Below are positions 37,719 to 47,276 of a stretch of 64,000 bases of DNA, piece by piece. The notes below the pieces were generated by a model. That model worked only from the letters and a program-made list of their open reading frames with translations, did no database searches and had not been told where the DNA came from. Positions within the stretch are counted from its first letter, which is position 1. Every line of letters starts with the position of its first letter. The position numbers were made by a program, and so were the translations under genes. Source of the stretch: Comamonas antarctica (GTDB taxonomy: Bacteria; Pseudomonadota; Gammaproteobacteria; Burkholderiales; Burkholderiaceae_C); NCBI RefSeq assembly GCF_013363755.1, contig NZ_CP054840.1, forward strand, positions 2,039,501 through 2,103,500, given 5' to 3'.

Positions 37719-39002
37719 TCAGCTCTTGATGGCGCGAAAGCCGATGTCGCGGCGGTACTGCATGCCATCGAAATGGATGCTGCGCGCCACGTCGTACACG
37801 CGCGCCTGCGCCTGCTTGACGCTGTCGGCCAGCGCCGTCACGCACAGCACGCGCCCGCCGTTGACACGCGGCACGCCGTCGACCAGCTCGGTGCCCGCAT
37901 GGAACACCATCGCATCGTCGGCTTCGGCCGGCAGGCCGGTGATCGCATCGCCCTTGCGCGGCGACTCGGGGTAGCCGTGCGCTGCCATGACCACGCCCAG
38001 CGCGGTGCGGCGGTCCCATTCGAGCTCGACCTGATCGAGCTTGCCGTCGACGGCGGCGCTCATCACGTCGACCAGATCGCTCTTGAGGCGCATCATGATC
38101 GGCTGCGTTTCGGGATCGCCCATGCGGCAGTTGAATTCCAGCGTCTTGGGGTGGCCCGAGCCGTCGATCATCAGGCCCGCGTACAGGAAGCCGGTGAACG
38201 GAATGCCGTCGCGCTCCATGCCGCGGATGGTCGGCAGGATGATCTCGCGCATCGCGCGTGCATGCACGTCGGCCGTGACCACGGGCGCGGGCGAATACGC
38301 GCCCATGCCGCCGGTGTTCGGACCTTCGTCGCCGTCTTTGAGGCGCTTGTGGTCCTGGCTGGTGGCCAGCGCCAGCACGTTCTTGCCGTCGCACAGCACG
38401 ATGAAGCTGGCCTCTTCGCCTTCGAGGAATTCCTCGATGACGACGCGCGCGCCGCCCGCGTTGTGGCTCACGCCGTACTTGTTGTCGACCAGCATGAAGT
38501 CGACCGCATCATGCGCTTCCTGCAGCGTCAGCGCCACGACCACGCCCTTGCCGGCGGCCAGGCCGTCGGCCTTGACCACGATGGGCGCGCCGATGCGGTC
38601 CACGTAGGCATGGGCCAGCGCCGCGTCGGTGAAGGTGTCGTAGGCTGCCGTGGGGATGTTGTGGCGCGCCATGAAGGCCTTGGAGAACGCCTTGGAGCTT
38701 TCCAGCTGCGCCGCAGCCTTGGTCGGGCCGAACACGCGCAGGCCGTGCGCGCGGAACTCGTCCACGACGCCCGCTGCCAGCGGCGCCTCGGGGCCGACCA
38801 CGGTCAGGCCGACCTTCTCGGCCTGCGCCCATTCGCGCAGCGCCACGACATCGGTCAGCGCCAGGTTCTCGAGCTTGCCGCCCGCCAGCGCCGTGCCACC
38901 GTTGCCCGGTGCGACATACACCTTGGTGGACTTGGGCGATTGCGCCATCTTCCACGCCAAAGCGTGCTCACGGCCTCCGCCGCCAATCACAAGAATTTTC
39001 AT
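37719..39002 (-). CDS. purD: phosphoribosylamine-glycine ligase
   Basis: A 427-aa ATP-grasp enzyme (GAR synthetase) of purine biosynthesis. The N terminus is [18 protein letters not shown], with ATP-grasp segments [18 protein letters not shown] and [16 protein letters not shown]. Its start overlaps the yebC stop (ATGA), giving the operon yebC-purD-hemF. Confidence 0.97.
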   Translation of the reverse strand: MKILVIGGGGREHALAWKMAQSPKSTKVYVAPGNGGTALAGGKLENLALTDVVALREWAQAEKVGLTVVGPEAPLAAGVVDEFRAHGLRVFGPTKAAAQLESSKAFSKAFMARHNIPTAAYDTFTDAALAHAYVDRIGAPIVVKADGLAAGKGVVVALTLQEAHDAVDFMLVDNKYGVSHNAGGARVVIEEFLEGEEASFIVLCDGKNVLALATSQDHKRLKDGDEGPNTGGMGAYSPAPVVTADVHARAMREIILPTIRGMERDGIPFTGFLYAGLMIDGSGHPKTLEFNCRMGDPETQPIMMRLKSDLVDVMSAAVDGKLDQVELEWDRRTALGVVMAAHGYPESPRKGDAITGLPAEADDAMVFHAGTELVDGVPRVNGGRVLCVTALADSVKQAQARVYDVARSIHFDGMQYRRDIGFRAIKS

Positions 39003-39718
39003 AAGTCTGCGTTGTGGTAAACGTCTTGAACGTCATCCAGGTCTTCGATCATGTCCAGCAGCTTTTGCATGCGGGTCGCGTCATCGCCTTCGAGGGCGAT
39101 GGTGTTCTCTGGGCGCATGGTCACCTCGGCCGCGTCGGGCTTGAGGCCCGCGGCTTCGAGCGCGTTGCGCACGGCCTCGAAGTCGGGGGCTGCGGTGAGC
39201 ACCTCGATGGCGCCCTCCGCGTCGACCACGACGTCCTCGGCACCGGCTTCGAGCGCGACTTCCATCACGCGGTCTTCGGACGTGCCGGGCGCGAAGATGA
39301 TCTGGCCGCAATGCTTGAACTGGAAGGCCACCGAGCCTTCGGTGCCCATGTTGCCGCCATATTTGCTGAAGGCGTGGCGCACGTCGGCGACGGTGCGCAC
39401 GCGGTTGTCGGTCATGGTGTCGACGATGATGGCCGCGCCGCCGATGCCGTAGCCTTCGTAGCGGATTTCCTCGTAGTTCACGCCTTCGAGATTGCCCGTG
39501 GCCTTGTCGATGTTGCGCTTGATGTTGTCCGCAGGCATGTTGGCCGCCTTGGCCTTTTCAACCGCCAGGCGCAGCCGGGGATTGGCATCCAGGTCGCCGC
39601 CGCCGGTGCGTGCGGCCACCATGATTTCCCGAATGATACGGGTCCAGATGCGGCCCCGTTTTTCATCCTGGCGACCTTTGCGGTGCTGGATATTTGCCCA
39701 TTTGCTGTGTCCTGCCAC
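38999..39718 (-). CDS. yebC: YebC/PmpR-family protein (paralogue 1)
   Basis: A 239-aa three-domain YebC protein with the canonical N terminus [21 protein letters not shown] and the [17 protein letters not shown] helix. YebC-I members have been described as DNA-binding regulators, and members of the family relieve ribosome stalling; which applies here is not visible. It is translationally coupled to purD. A second, divergent copy is at 46302-47006. Confidence 0.93.
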   Translation of the reverse strand: MAGHSKWANIQHRKGRQDEKRGRIWTRIIREIMVAARTGGGDLDANPRLRLAVEKAKAANMPADNIKRNIDKATGNLEGVNYEEIRYEGYGIGGAAIIVDTMTDNRVRTVADVRHAFSKYGGNMGTEGSVAFQFKHCGQIIFAPGTSEDRVMEVALEAGAEDVVVDAEGAIEVLTAAPDFEAVRNALEAAGLKPDAAEVTMRPENTIALEGDDATRMQKLLDMIEDLDDVQDVYHNADL

Positions 39719-39797
39719 AGGAATTCCTTTGGTATTGATTTAATCTACTGGTGGCGATTTTACTTTTGCCGGCACCCTTCTCCGGAGGAATCCCGAT

Positions 39798-41324
39798 ATG
39801 GCCCCACCACTTCTGATCGCTCAGCACTCTGCCACAGAATGTGCGCTGCTGCCGGCCCTGGCAAATCGCCATGGCCTGATCACCGGCGCGACCGGCACCG
39901 GCAAGACGGTGACGCTGCAAAAGCTCGCCGAAAGCTTCTCGCAGATCGGCGTGCCGGTGTTCATGGCCGACGTCAAGGGCGACCTGGCCGGCATCAGCCA
40001 GCCCGGCAGTATCGGCGAAAAGCTCGCGGCTTCGCTCAAGGAACGCGGCATCGCGCCACCGCAGCCGCTGGCCTGCCCCGCCACGCTGTGGGACGTGTTC
40101 GGCCAGCAAGGCCACCCGGTGCGCGCCACGGTCTCCGACATGGGCCCGCTGCTGCTGGGCCGCATGCTCGCGCTCAACGACACGCAGATGGGAGTGCTGA
40201 ACCTGGTGTTCAAGATCGCCGACGACAGCGGCTTGCTGCTGCTCGATCTCAAGGACCTGCGCGCCATGCTGCAGCATGTGGGCGACAACGCCAGGCAGTT
40301 CACGACCGAGTACGGCAACATCAGCGCGGCCAGCGTGGGCGCGATCCAGCGCGGCCTGCTGCAGATCGAGAGCCAGGGCGGAGACCAGTTCTTCGGTGAG
40401 CCGATGCTCAACATCGAGGACCTGATGCAGACCGATGCTGCTGGCAAGGGCGTGGTCAACATCCTCTCGGCAGACAGACTGATGAATGCGCCGCGGCTTT
40501 ACTCCACGTTTTTGCTGTGGCTGCTGTCGGAGCTGTTCGAGAAGCTGCCGGAAATCGGCGATCCCGAAATACCCCGGCTGGTGTTTTTCTTCGACGAGGC
40601 CCACCTGCTGTTTGCCGATGCGCCCAAGGTGCTGCTCGAGCGCATCGAACTGGTCGTGCGCCTGGTGCGCTCCAAGGGCGTGGGCGTGTATTTCGTCACG
40701 CAGAACCCGCTGGACATACCCGACAGCGTGCTGGCCCAGCTCGGCAACCGCGTGCAGCATGCGCTGCGCGCGTTCACGCCGCGCGACCAGAAGGCCGTGA
40801 AGGCCACGGCCACGACCATGCGCCAGAACCCGGGCCTGGACATCGAGGCGGCGATCACCGAGCTCGGCGTGGGCGAGGCGCTGGTCAGCTTCCTCGATGA
40901 AAAGGGCCGCCCGGGCATCACCGAGCGCGTCTATGTGATTCCGCCGGGCAGCCAGATCGGCCCGATCACCGCGGCCCAGCGCCAGGCATTGCTGCAGTCG
41001 TCGCTGGTGGCGGGCATCTATGAAAAGGCCGAGGACCGTGAATCGGCCTATGAAATCCTCAGGCAGCGCACCGCCGAGGCCGCACCTGTGGCCAAGGCGC
41101 CCACGTCTGCGGGCGCCGGCAAGGGCCAGGCTGCGGATGCGGCCGAGCCCGGCATGCTGGGCGGGCTCAACGAACTGCTGTTCGGCCGCACCGGTCCGCG
41201 CGGCGGCAAGCATGACGGCCTGGTGCAGACCATGGCCAAGTCCACGGTGCGCACCATGGGCAATTCGCTGGGCCGGCAGATACTGCGCGGGGTGCTCGGC
41301 GGCATCCTGGGCAACAAGAAATAG
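39798..41324 (+). CDS. HerA-like ATPase, DUF853/YjgR family
   Basis: A 508-aa cytoplasmic P-loop ATPase of the FtsK/HerA superfamily (YjgR group). Walker A is GATGTGKT at about residue 30, Walker B is [12 protein letters not shown] in the middle, and [20 protein letters not shown] is a sensor-like segment. The C-terminal part has an Ala/Gly-rich linker, then ends [17 protein letters not shown]. The function of the family is unknown; DNA translocation is presumed by homology. Transcription diverges from yebC and ends at a strong bidirectional terminator. Confidence 0.88.
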   Translation: MAPPLLIAQHSATECALLPALANRHGLITGATGTGKTVTLQKLAESFSQIGVPVFMADVKGDLAGISQPGSIGEKLAASLKERGIAPPQPLACPATLWDVFGQQGHPVRATVSDMGPLLLGRMLALNDTQMGVLNLVFKIADDSGLLLLDLKDLRAMLQHVGDNARQFTTEYGNISAASVGAIQRGLLQIESQGGDQFFGEPMLNIEDLMQTDAAGKGVVNILSADRLMNAPRLYSTFLLWLLSELFEKLPEIGDPEIPRLVFFFDEAHLLFADAPKVLLERIELVVRLVRSKGVGVYFVTQNPLDIPDSVLAQLGNRVQHALRAFTPRDQKAVKATATTMRQNPGLDIEAAITELGVGEALVSFLDEKGRPGITERVYVIPPGSQIGPITAAQRQALLQSSLVAGIYEKAEDRESAYEILRQRTAEAAPVAKAPTSAGAGKGQAADAAEPGMLGGLNELLFGRTGPRGGKHDGLVQTMAKSTVRTMGNSLGRQILRGVLGGILGNKK

Positions 41325-41336
41325 CGGCGATGCCAT

Positions 41337-41370
41337 AAAAAAACCCGCGGGCATCGCTGCCCGCGGGTTT
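41337..41370. terminator. Bidirectional Rho-independent terminator
   Basis: Perfect 13-bp stem AAACCCGCGGGCA (41341-41353) and TGCCCGCGGGTTT (41358-41370) with a TCGC loop, flanked by an A-tract on the left. It serves both the HerA-like gene (+) and the PQQ dehydrogenase (-). Confidence 0.93.
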
Positions 41371-41404
41371 GCTCCATTGGCGGGCCCTGCGGCCCTGGCC
41401 TGGA

Positions 41405-43192
41405 TTACTTGGCGGCCTTGGCTTCAGGCAGCGCGAACACGAACAGCGAGTGGCCGGTGTCGTTCACGTTCTTCAGCTCGGGGTTCACCGCCACCGCCGT
41501 AGGCGTCTGTGCGTGCGGACCCGTCGTGATGGCGATGTACTGCTTGCCGTTGACGCTGTAGGTCATGGGGTTGCCCGACACCGAGGTGTTGAGCTTGCTG
41601 TTCCACAGCTGCTTGCCCGATGCCTGCTCGAAAGCCGTGAAGTTGCGCATGCTGTCGCCCACGAACACCAGGTCGCCCGCCGTGGTCAGCGCCGACGAGG
41701 TGAACAGCGCGGCCTGCTTCTTGACCCACTCCATCTTGCCGGTCTTCACGTTGAACGCGTAGAAGCGGCCGGTGTTGGTCTCGCCGGGAGCCGCCTGGGC
41801 CGGGCCCGACTTCTGGAAGCCCAGCGCACCGCCGGTGACGTATTCGCCCGGGTTGGGCGTCAGGTCACGGCAGGACTCCGCCATGGGGAAGTAGAAGGAG
41901 TTGGTCTTGGGGCTGTAGGCGCCGGCTTGCCACAGCTTGCCCAGCGAACGGCCGCCGCAGACGTGCACGGTCTGGTCGATGGTCTTCGAGATCAGGTCGG
42001 CGTTGGGGATGGACTTGCCATCCTTGGTGAAGCCCTTGACCACGTTCTGGTAGGCGGTGTCGCGCGCCCACAGCAGGTCGCCCGTGTCGCGCTCGAGCAC
42101 GAAGGCCGTGCCGTACTTGCCCGGCACCGTCACGATGACGTCGTACTTCTTGCCCGGCTTGACCTTGGCGCTCATATAGCGCACTTCCTTGGCATCGGGC
42201 GCGATTTCCGACTCGACCAGCACGCGTTCGAACACGCTGTCCAGATCCCAGTCGTCGCGGCCCAGATGCTGGTAGTACCACTTGACCTTGCCGGTCTTGG
42301 CATCGATGGCCAGCGTCGAGTTGGTGTACAGCGTCGCGCCGCCCTGCGTGCCGCGCACGGACTCGGCCCAGGGGATGGGCATGCCCACGCCCCAGAACAA
42401 GGTGTCGCGCTTGGCGTCATAGGCGCCGGTGATCCAGGCCGAGCCGCCGTAGCGGTTTTCGGGAGGGATGCCGTTCCACGAGGCTTCGACTTCCTTGCGC
42501 GTCAGATCGGACAGCGTGTTGACGCGCCAGACTTCCTTGCCGGTCTCGGCATCGTGGGCCATGATGAAGCAGCCGCCGCCGGTGTCGGCAATCGAGCAGC
42601 CGGACATGCCGGTGTAGATCAAGCCGTTGACGACCATGGCGCCGGCGGTGTAGCTGAAGCCCTTCTTCCAGTCGGCAGCCTGGGTTTCCCACAGCGACTT
42701 GCCGGTCTTGGCGTCCAGCGCGACGATCTTCGCGTCGGCCGTGGTCAGGTAGACCTTGTCCTTGTACAACACGATGTTGTTGCGCTGGCGGTCGGCCTGG
42801 CTGGCGTGGTAGCCGCCGGTCCATTCCGGGTTCTTGTGCTTGTATTCCCAGATCAGGTTGCCATTGGTGGCATCCAGGGCCTGAACCACGGAGCGGTTCA
42901 TGCCGACGAACATCACGCCGTCACGCACCAGGGGCGCGACTTCGGTCAGGCCGCCCACGGGCAGCGACCACGACCATTCCATGCGCAGTTCGCCGACGTT
43001 CTTGGCGTTGACCTGTTCCAGCGGGCTGTAGGCCTGGTTGTCCACCGTGCGGCGCCACATCAGCCATTCACCGGCTTCGGGGTTGAGCACGTTGGCGTCG
43101 GTCACGGGACGATAGGCGGCCATGTCAGCGAACGCTGCGGGCACGAAGGTGGCGCTGATCGCAGCGGCCAGGGCGAGGGTCTTGAAATTCAT
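41405..43192 (-). CDS. PQQ-dependent alcohol dehydrogenase-type quinoprotein with atypical metal site
   Basis: A periplasmic eight-bladed beta-propeller quinoprotein of 595 aa with a Sec signal peptide (cleaved near AFA/DMA, residue 22). Tryptophan docking repeats such as ALDAKTGKVKWYY recur. Relative to methanol and ethanol dehydrogenases, the catalytic Asp (Asp316) and a second Asp two residues on (Asp318, DDWDLD) are present. Three usual features are not. Met271 replaces the Asn ligand of the usual GNPAPW motif (here GVGMPIPW). No Glu is seen in the SGAE position (here SGCS, 197-200). The vicinal Cys pair before blade 2 is absent. It is 92 bases downstream of a cytochrome c gene, its probable electron acceptor. 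Confidence 0.88.
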   Translation of the reverse strand: MNFKTLALAAAISATFVPAAFADMAAYRPVTDANVLNPEAGEWLMWRRTVDNQAYSPLEQVNAKNVGELRMEWSWSLPVGGLTEVAPLVRDGVMFVGMNRSVVQALDATNGNLIWEYKHKNPEWTGGYHASQADRQRNNIVLYKDKVYLTTADAKIVALDAKTGKSLWETQAADWKKGFSYTAGAMVVNGLIYTGMSGCSIADTGGGCFIMAHDAETGKEVWRVNTLSDLTRKEVEASWNGIPPENRYGGSAWITGAYDAKRDTLFWGVGMPIPWAESVRGTQGGATLYTNSTLAIDAKTGKVKWYYQHLGRDDWDLDSVFERVLVESEIAPDAKEVRYMSAKVKPGKKYDVIVTVPGKYGTAFVLERDTGDLLWARDTAYQNVVKGFTKDGKSIPNADLISKTIDQTVHVCGGRSLGKLWQAGAYSPKTNSFYFPMAESCRDLTPNPGEYVTGGALGFQKSGPAQAAPGETNTGRFYAFNVKTGKMEWVKKQAALFTSSALTTAGDLVFVGDSMRNFTAFEQASGKQLWNSKLNTSVSGNPMTYSVNGKQYIAITTGPHAQTPTAVAVNPELKNVNDTGHSLFVFALPEAKAAK

Positions 43193-43284
43193 GAATGCAA
43201 ATTCGGTCAGATGGTTTGAACACGCAGGAGGCGGCCGAGAGCAGCGCCCGCCAGCGGCGGCGGCACGCTTCTCAGGCCGGTGGC

Positions 43285-44076
43285 TCAGCGCAGTTTCTTG
43301 ACTTGGTCCACGGTGATGCCGCCGAGCTTGTTGCCCCAGGCATTGCGCGCGAAGGTGGCGATGGCGGCCACGTCGGCGTCGGCCAGCATGGGCGCGAAGC
43401 TGGGCATGTCGCCGCTGCCGACGAGGATCTGCTTGATGAAGGCGTCGTCATTGGCAATCATCTTGTTGCCCTTGAGCGCTGCGCCAAACGCGCCTTCGCC
43501 ATTCGGGCCGTGGCAGCCCGAGCAGGTCGCGGCGTACTTTTCCTTGCCCAGCTCGAACAGCGCGGCGTCGACCGGAGCCACGGTCTTGGCGGCGGGAACG
43601 GCGGCTTGCGCCTGCTTGGGGGCAGCGGTGTTCAGCTTGCCCACGGTGGAGACCACATAAGCCACCTTGTTGAAGCCCTGGCCGTTCACGTCGCCAGCGG
43701 CCTGGTCGTCCGCAAAGGTATAGAGCGGCAGGCCGTTGAAGGTGGCTTGCAGCGTGCCGTCGGCGCGCTTGACCGCACCCACCAGGCCCTGCGCCAGCAG
43801 CCAGCCCTGGGGCTTGGCGCCCACTGCCTTCACGGGCGTGAACTGGGATTGGCAGGCCTTGTCGCATGCGGCCAGGGCTGCGGCCTTCTCGTCCGCCTTC
43901 TGCGAGTCGGTCAGCAGGGCATAGACGGTCTGGCCATTGGCGGCGGCAACCAGCTTGCCCATCGACGCGGTCTTGCCCTGAACCAGAGTGAAATTGTTGG
44001 TGGGCTGGGCCAGCAGGCTGGCGGGCGCCATGATCGCAGCAGCCGACAGGGCTGCCGCAAGGGTCTTCACATGCAT
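43285..44076 (-). CDS. Fusion protein: secreted lipoprotein-type repeat domain + cytochrome c
   Basis: A 263-aa periplasmic protein with a signal peptide (MHVKTLAAALSAAAIMAPAS...LAQ). Residues 33-145 match the secreted repeat domain Lipoprotein_15 (GQTVYALLTD...CDKACQSQFTPV...GLPLYTFADD). A Pro/Ala linker leads to a class I cytochrome c domain with CSGCH at 185-189 and a likely Met axial ligand in GSGDMPSF near 224. It is upstream of the PQQ dehydrogenase on the same strand. It probably carries electrons from PQQ towards the respiratory chain. The role of the repeat domain is unknown. Confidence 0.88.
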   Translation of the reverse strand: MHVKTLAAALSAAAIMAPASLLAQPTNNFTLVQGKTASMGKLVAAANGQTVYALLTDSQKADEKAAALAACDKACQSQFTPVKAVGAKPQGWLLAQGLVGAVKRADGTLQATFNGLPLYTFADDQAAGDVNGQGFNKVAYVVSTVGKLNTAAPKQAQAAVPAAKTVAPVDAALFELGKEKYAATCSGCHGPNGEGAFGAALKGNKMIANDDAFIKQILVGSGDMPSFAPMLADADVAAIATFARNAWGNKLGGITVDQVKKLR

Positions 44077-44111
44077 GATTTTTGTGCTGTTAGCGGTTGA
44101 ACGTACAAATG

Positions 44112-44144
44112 TTCACGAATCGTTGCACAAAATTCCAACGTGAA
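44112..44144 (-). promoter_or_regulatory. Hairpin or operator in the cytochrome c leader
   Basis: Interrupted inverted repeat: TTCA (44112-44115) with TGAA (44141-44144), and inside it CGTTG (44121-44125) with CAACG (44136-44140). It lies 36 bases before the cytochrome start. It could be an operator or an mRNA structure. Confidence 0.3.
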
Positions 44145-44183
44145 AAATGACACACAAATCAATCAGGCAACACCCTTGGTCGT

Positions 44184-44197
44184 TTGACAATGATCAA
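44184..44197. promoter_or_regulatory. Fnr/Anr-type palindrome upstream of the cytochrome-PQQ unit
   Basis: TTGAC-AATG-ATCAA matches the Fnr consensus TTGAT-N4-ATCAA at 9 of 10 defined positions. It is 107 bases upstream of the cytochrome c start. If used at -41.5 it would place a transcription start near 44149. Confidence 0.5.
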
Positions 44198-44559
44198 AAA
44201 ACCCACAGATTGTCGGATGAAAAGTAGCGGGCGCTGCAGTGCCACCGGGAACGTCCGCATGAGTAATGCCCGCAACTGCGCCGATCTCCAATCCGCAGTC
44301 CCGCAAAAGCATGGATAGCTCGATAAATGAATCCATGAATGTAAATAAGATGCATTCTTATAAGAGTCCTGTATAAGACCTTGCATTATTTTCAGTAATT
44401 TGTGAAACTTCAGAAAATACAAGTATATTTACATTTTTTTACAAACAAGCGCGATCTCTATGGAACCTTGTTCGGCTTTTTGGAACCACGCAGTTCGCCG
44501 GCTCTGGCCCGAGCCGCTCGCTATGATGGCTGGCAGCCCTCTCCACTCATCACGCATCT
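44198..44559. promoter_or_regulatory. AT-rich intergenic island with promoter-like elements
   Basis: The island between the cytochrome and threonine dehydratase genes is far below the window average in GC (34 G+C in 120 bases over 44341-44460 by direct count). It holds a 10-bp palindrome TCTTATAAGA (44356-44365), a direct repeat TATAAGA (44359-44365 and 44372-44378), and a plus-strand promoter candidate: TTGTGA (44400-44405), 18-bp spacer, TATATT (44424-44429). No gene is supported here. Confidence 0.45.
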
Positions 44560-45534
44560 ATGCCATCCACCGCGATCTCCGTTCCCCTGTATGCCGACGT
44601 CGAGGCCGCCGCGCGCCGGCTCGATGGCGTCGCCCACCGCACCCCCGTAATGCGCTCGCGTACTGCCGATGCACAGCTGGGCGCGCAGTTGTTCTTCAAG
44701 TGCGAGAACCTGCAGCGCATGGGCGCATTCAAGTTTCGGGGCGCCTACAACGCGCTGTCGCAGTTCACGGACGCGCAGCGCAAGGGTGGCGTGCTGGCAT
44801 TCTCGTCCGGCAACCACGCGCAGGCCATTGCGCTGTCGGCGCAGCTGCTCGACATGCCGGCCGTGATCGTGATGCCCGAAGATGCGCCGGCGGCGAAGAT
44901 GGCGGCCACGCGCGAGTACGGCGCCCAGGTGGTCACCTACAACCGCTTCACCGAAGACCGCGAAGCCATCAGCGCGCAACTGGCCCGCGAGCGCGGCATG
45001 ACGCTGATTCCACCGTTCGACCATGCGGATGTGATCGCCGGCCAGGGCACGGTGGCCAAGGAGTTGTTCGAAGAGGTGCCCGACCTCGACTACCTGTTTG
45101 TCTGCCTGGGCGGCGGCGGCCTGCTGTCGGGCAGTCTGCTGGCCGCGCAGGCACTTGCGCCGCAGTGCAAGGTCTACGGTGTCGAACCCGAGACCGGCAA
45201 TGACGGCCAGCAATCGCTGCGCAGCGGCACGCTGGTGCGCATTCCCACGCCCAAGACCATTGCCGATGGCGCACAATCGCAGTCCCTGGGCGATATCACC
45301 TTTGCCGTGATCCGGCCTGCGGTCGAGGACATACTCACGGTTTCCGACGAGCAATTGGTGCAGGCGCTGCGCTTTTTTGCCGAACGCATGAAAATCGTGG
45401 TCGAGCCCACCGGCGCCCTGGCATTTGCCGGAGCCCTGCATGGCGGCGTTGCGCTTGCGGGTGCGCGCGTTGGCGTCATCATCAGTGGCGGCAATGTCGA
45501 CCTCGAACGCTACGCCCGCTTCCTGGCGGACTGA
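44560..45534 (+). CDS. threonine/serine dehydratase-family PLP enzyme
   Basis: A 324-aa fold-type II PLP enzyme of the catabolic threonine dehydratase/serine racemase type. The PLP Lys is in GAFKFRGAYNALS near residue 54, the Asn-containing SSGNHAQA near 82, and the phosphate-binding loop CLGGGGLLSG near 185. It lacks the C-terminal ACT regulatory domain of IlvA, so it should be insensitive to isoleucine. Threo-3-hydroxyaspartate ammonia-lyase activity is also possible for this subgroup. The start at 44560 follows the AT-rich promoter island. Confidence 0.87.
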   Translation: MPSTAISVPLYADVEAAARRLDGVAHRTPVMRSRTADAQLGAQLFFKCENLQRMGAFKFRGAYNALSQFTDAQRKGGVLAFSSGNHAQAIALSAQLLDMPAVIVMPEDAPAAKMAATREYGAQVVTYNRFTEDREAISAQLARERGMTLIPPFDHADVIAGQGTVAKELFEEVPDLDYLFVCLGGGGLLSGSLLAAQALAPQCKVYGVEPETGNDGQQSLRSGTLVRIPTPKTIADGAQSQSLGDITFAVIRPAVEDILTVSDEQLVQALRFFAERMKIVVEPTGALAFAGALHGGVALAGARVGVIISGGNVDLERYARFLAD

Positions 45535-45594
45535 CGCCCGGCCTGCGCACTTGTGCGCAGTCCCTCCATATCCCTGTTGAATCCATAGAACAAC

Positions 45595-46224
45595 ATGAGC
45601 CAAGTTCATCTCATCGACCACCCGTTGGTCCAGCACAAACTCACGCTGATGCGCCGCAAGGAAGCCAGCACCAACAGCTTTCGCCGCATGCTCGGCGAGC
45701 TCAGCACCTTGATGGCCTATGAGATCACGCGCGACATGCCGCTGCAGGACATCGAGATCGAAACGCCGATGGAAACCATGACCGGCAAGGTCATCGACGG
45801 CAAGAAGCTGGTGCTGGTCTCGATCCTGCGCGCCGGCAACGGCTTCCTCGACGGCATGCTCAACGTCGTGCCGGGCGCGCGCATCGGCCACATCGGCCTG
45901 TACCGCGACCCCGAGACGCTGCAGCCGGTCGAGTACTACTTCAAGATGCCCTCCGAGATGGCCGAGCGCGACATCATCGTCGTCGACCCGATGCTGGCCA
46001 CCGGCAACTCGGCCGCGGCCGCCGTGGCGCGCCTCAAGCAGATGAACCCCAAGTCCATCAAGTTCATGTGTCTGCTGGCCGCGCCCGAAGGCATTGCAAC
46101 GATGCAGAAGGCCCACCCCGATGTGCCGATCTACACGGCGGCCATCGACCGCGAGCTCGACAGCCACGGCTATATCCTGCCGGGCCTGGGCGACGCCGGC
46201 GACCGGATCTTCGGCACGAAATAA
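45595..46224 (+). CDS. upp: uracil phosphoribosyltransferase
   Basis: A 209-aa UPRTase that salvages uracil with PRPP to UMP. The N terminus is [20 protein letters not shown], the PRPP loop [16 protein letters not shown], and the uracil-binding C-terminal [17 protein letters not shown]. It is followed by a strong bidirectional terminator. It lies 60 bases after the dehydratase and may be read from the same promoter. Confidence 0.97.
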   Translation: MSQVHLIDHPLVQHKLTLMRRKEASTNSFRRMLGELSTLMAYEITRDMPLQDIEIETPMETMTGKVIDGKKLVLVSILRAGNGFLDGMLNVVPGARIGHIGLYRDPETLQPVEYYFKMPSEMAERDIIVVDPMLATGNSAAAAVARLKQMNPKSIKFMCLLAAPEGIATMQKAHPDVPIYTAAIDRELDSHGYILPGLGDAGDRIFGTK

Positions 46225-46225
46225 C

Positions 46226-46261
46226 AAAAAAACCGCCTTGGGCAACCAAGGCGGTTTTTTT
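46226..46261. terminator. Bidirectional Rho-independent terminator
   Basis: A7-CCGCCTTGG (46226-46241), GCAA loop, CCAAGGCGG-T7 (46246-46261): a perfect 16-bp stem. It separates upp (+) from the second YebC gene (-). Confidence 0.95.
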
Positions 46262-46301
46262 ACGCTGGCGCGCAGCCGCTGCCGGCGCGCCCGGTGGCAG
46301 C

Positions 46302-47006
46302 TCAGTCCACCAGACCCACGAACAGGTTCTGCACATCGTCGTTGTCGTCGATGCCCGCCAGGAAGGCCTGCACTTCTTCGAGCTGCTCGGCGCTCAGGCT
46401 CGACGCGCTGATCGGGTTCTTGGCCTTGTAGCCAAGCTTGACGGACAGCACCGTGAAACCATGCGCCGGCAGCGCCTTCGCGACCAGGTCCAGATCGGTC
46501 GGGTCGGTGATGAACAGCGTGCTGCCTTCGGCTTCGCCGGCTTCGAAGTCCTGGGCACCGGCCTCGATGGCGGCCAGTTCGGCGTCGGCGCCGGCTTCGG
46601 CAGGTTCGGCCTCGATCATGCCTACATGGTCGAAATCCCAGGCCACGGCACTCATCTGGCCCTTGCGGAAGGCCACGCGCATCTCGGGCGCGGTGCGGTT
46701 GAGGTTGTCGGTCAGGCATTCGACCATGACCGGCACGCGGTGCGGCGCATAGCCTTCATAGATCACATGTTCGAAGTTGACGGTCTCGCCCGTGAGGCCC
46801 GCGCCCTTCTTGATCGCGCGCTCCAGGGTGTCCTTGGGCATCGACACCTTGCGGGCCTGCTCGACGACCAGGCGCAGCTTGGAGTTGGCGGCCGGATCGG
46901 CACCGCCGCGGGCGGCCACCATGATTTCCTTGGCCAATTTGCCAAACAGCTTGCCCTTGGCGTCGGCAACCAGTGCCTTGCCCTTTGATTTCCACTGCGC
47001 GCCCAT
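46302..47006 (-). CDS. YebC/PmpR-family protein (paralogue 2, YeeN-like)
   Basis: A 234-aa YebC homologue with the shorter N terminus [20 protein letters not shown] typical of the YeeN-type subgroup, followed by [19 protein letters not shown] and [20 protein letters not shown] 47006 has AAGGAAAT upstream. It stands alone and ends at a bidirectional terminator. It is about 7 kb from paralogue 1. Division of labour between the two is unknown. Confidence 0.9.
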   Translation of the reverse strand: MGAQWKSKGKALVADAKGKLFGKLAKEIMVAARGGADPAANSKLRLVVEQARKVSMPKDTLERAIKKGAGLTGETVNFEHVIYEGYAPHRVPVMVECLTDNLNRTAPEMRVAFRKGQMSAVAWDFDHVGMIEAEPAEAGADAELAAIEAGAQDFEAGEAEGSTLFITDPTDLDLVAKALPAHGFTVLSVKLGYKAKNPISASSLSAEQLEEVQAFLAGIDDNDDVQNLFVGLVD

Positions 47007-47276
47007 GAATATTTCCTTCAGGTGAAAGGCGCGCACGCCCCGACCGGGATGCGCACCCCAAAGGGTGCAGGTTATACACCTGCGGCGCAGCAATTGCAGC
47101 AAGTTTGCCAAAGCCGCTTTGGTTTTTTTCGCATGGTGGCGCTGGAAATTTCCGCCAGCGCACAGGCCGCAGCGGCATTTATCCAATCCCCGCGCAGGGA
47201 CATCGCGCAGATCGGGGGTGGCCGGAAAACAATGCAGGCAGCCCTTTTGTCCACTTGTCCGAGGAGATGATTGCCC

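Noticed and set aside
44159..44422. An 87-codon minus-strand frame in the AT-rich island
   Set aside because: No ribosome-binding site and no recognisable domain, and it overlaps the Fnr-like palindrome and promoter elements.
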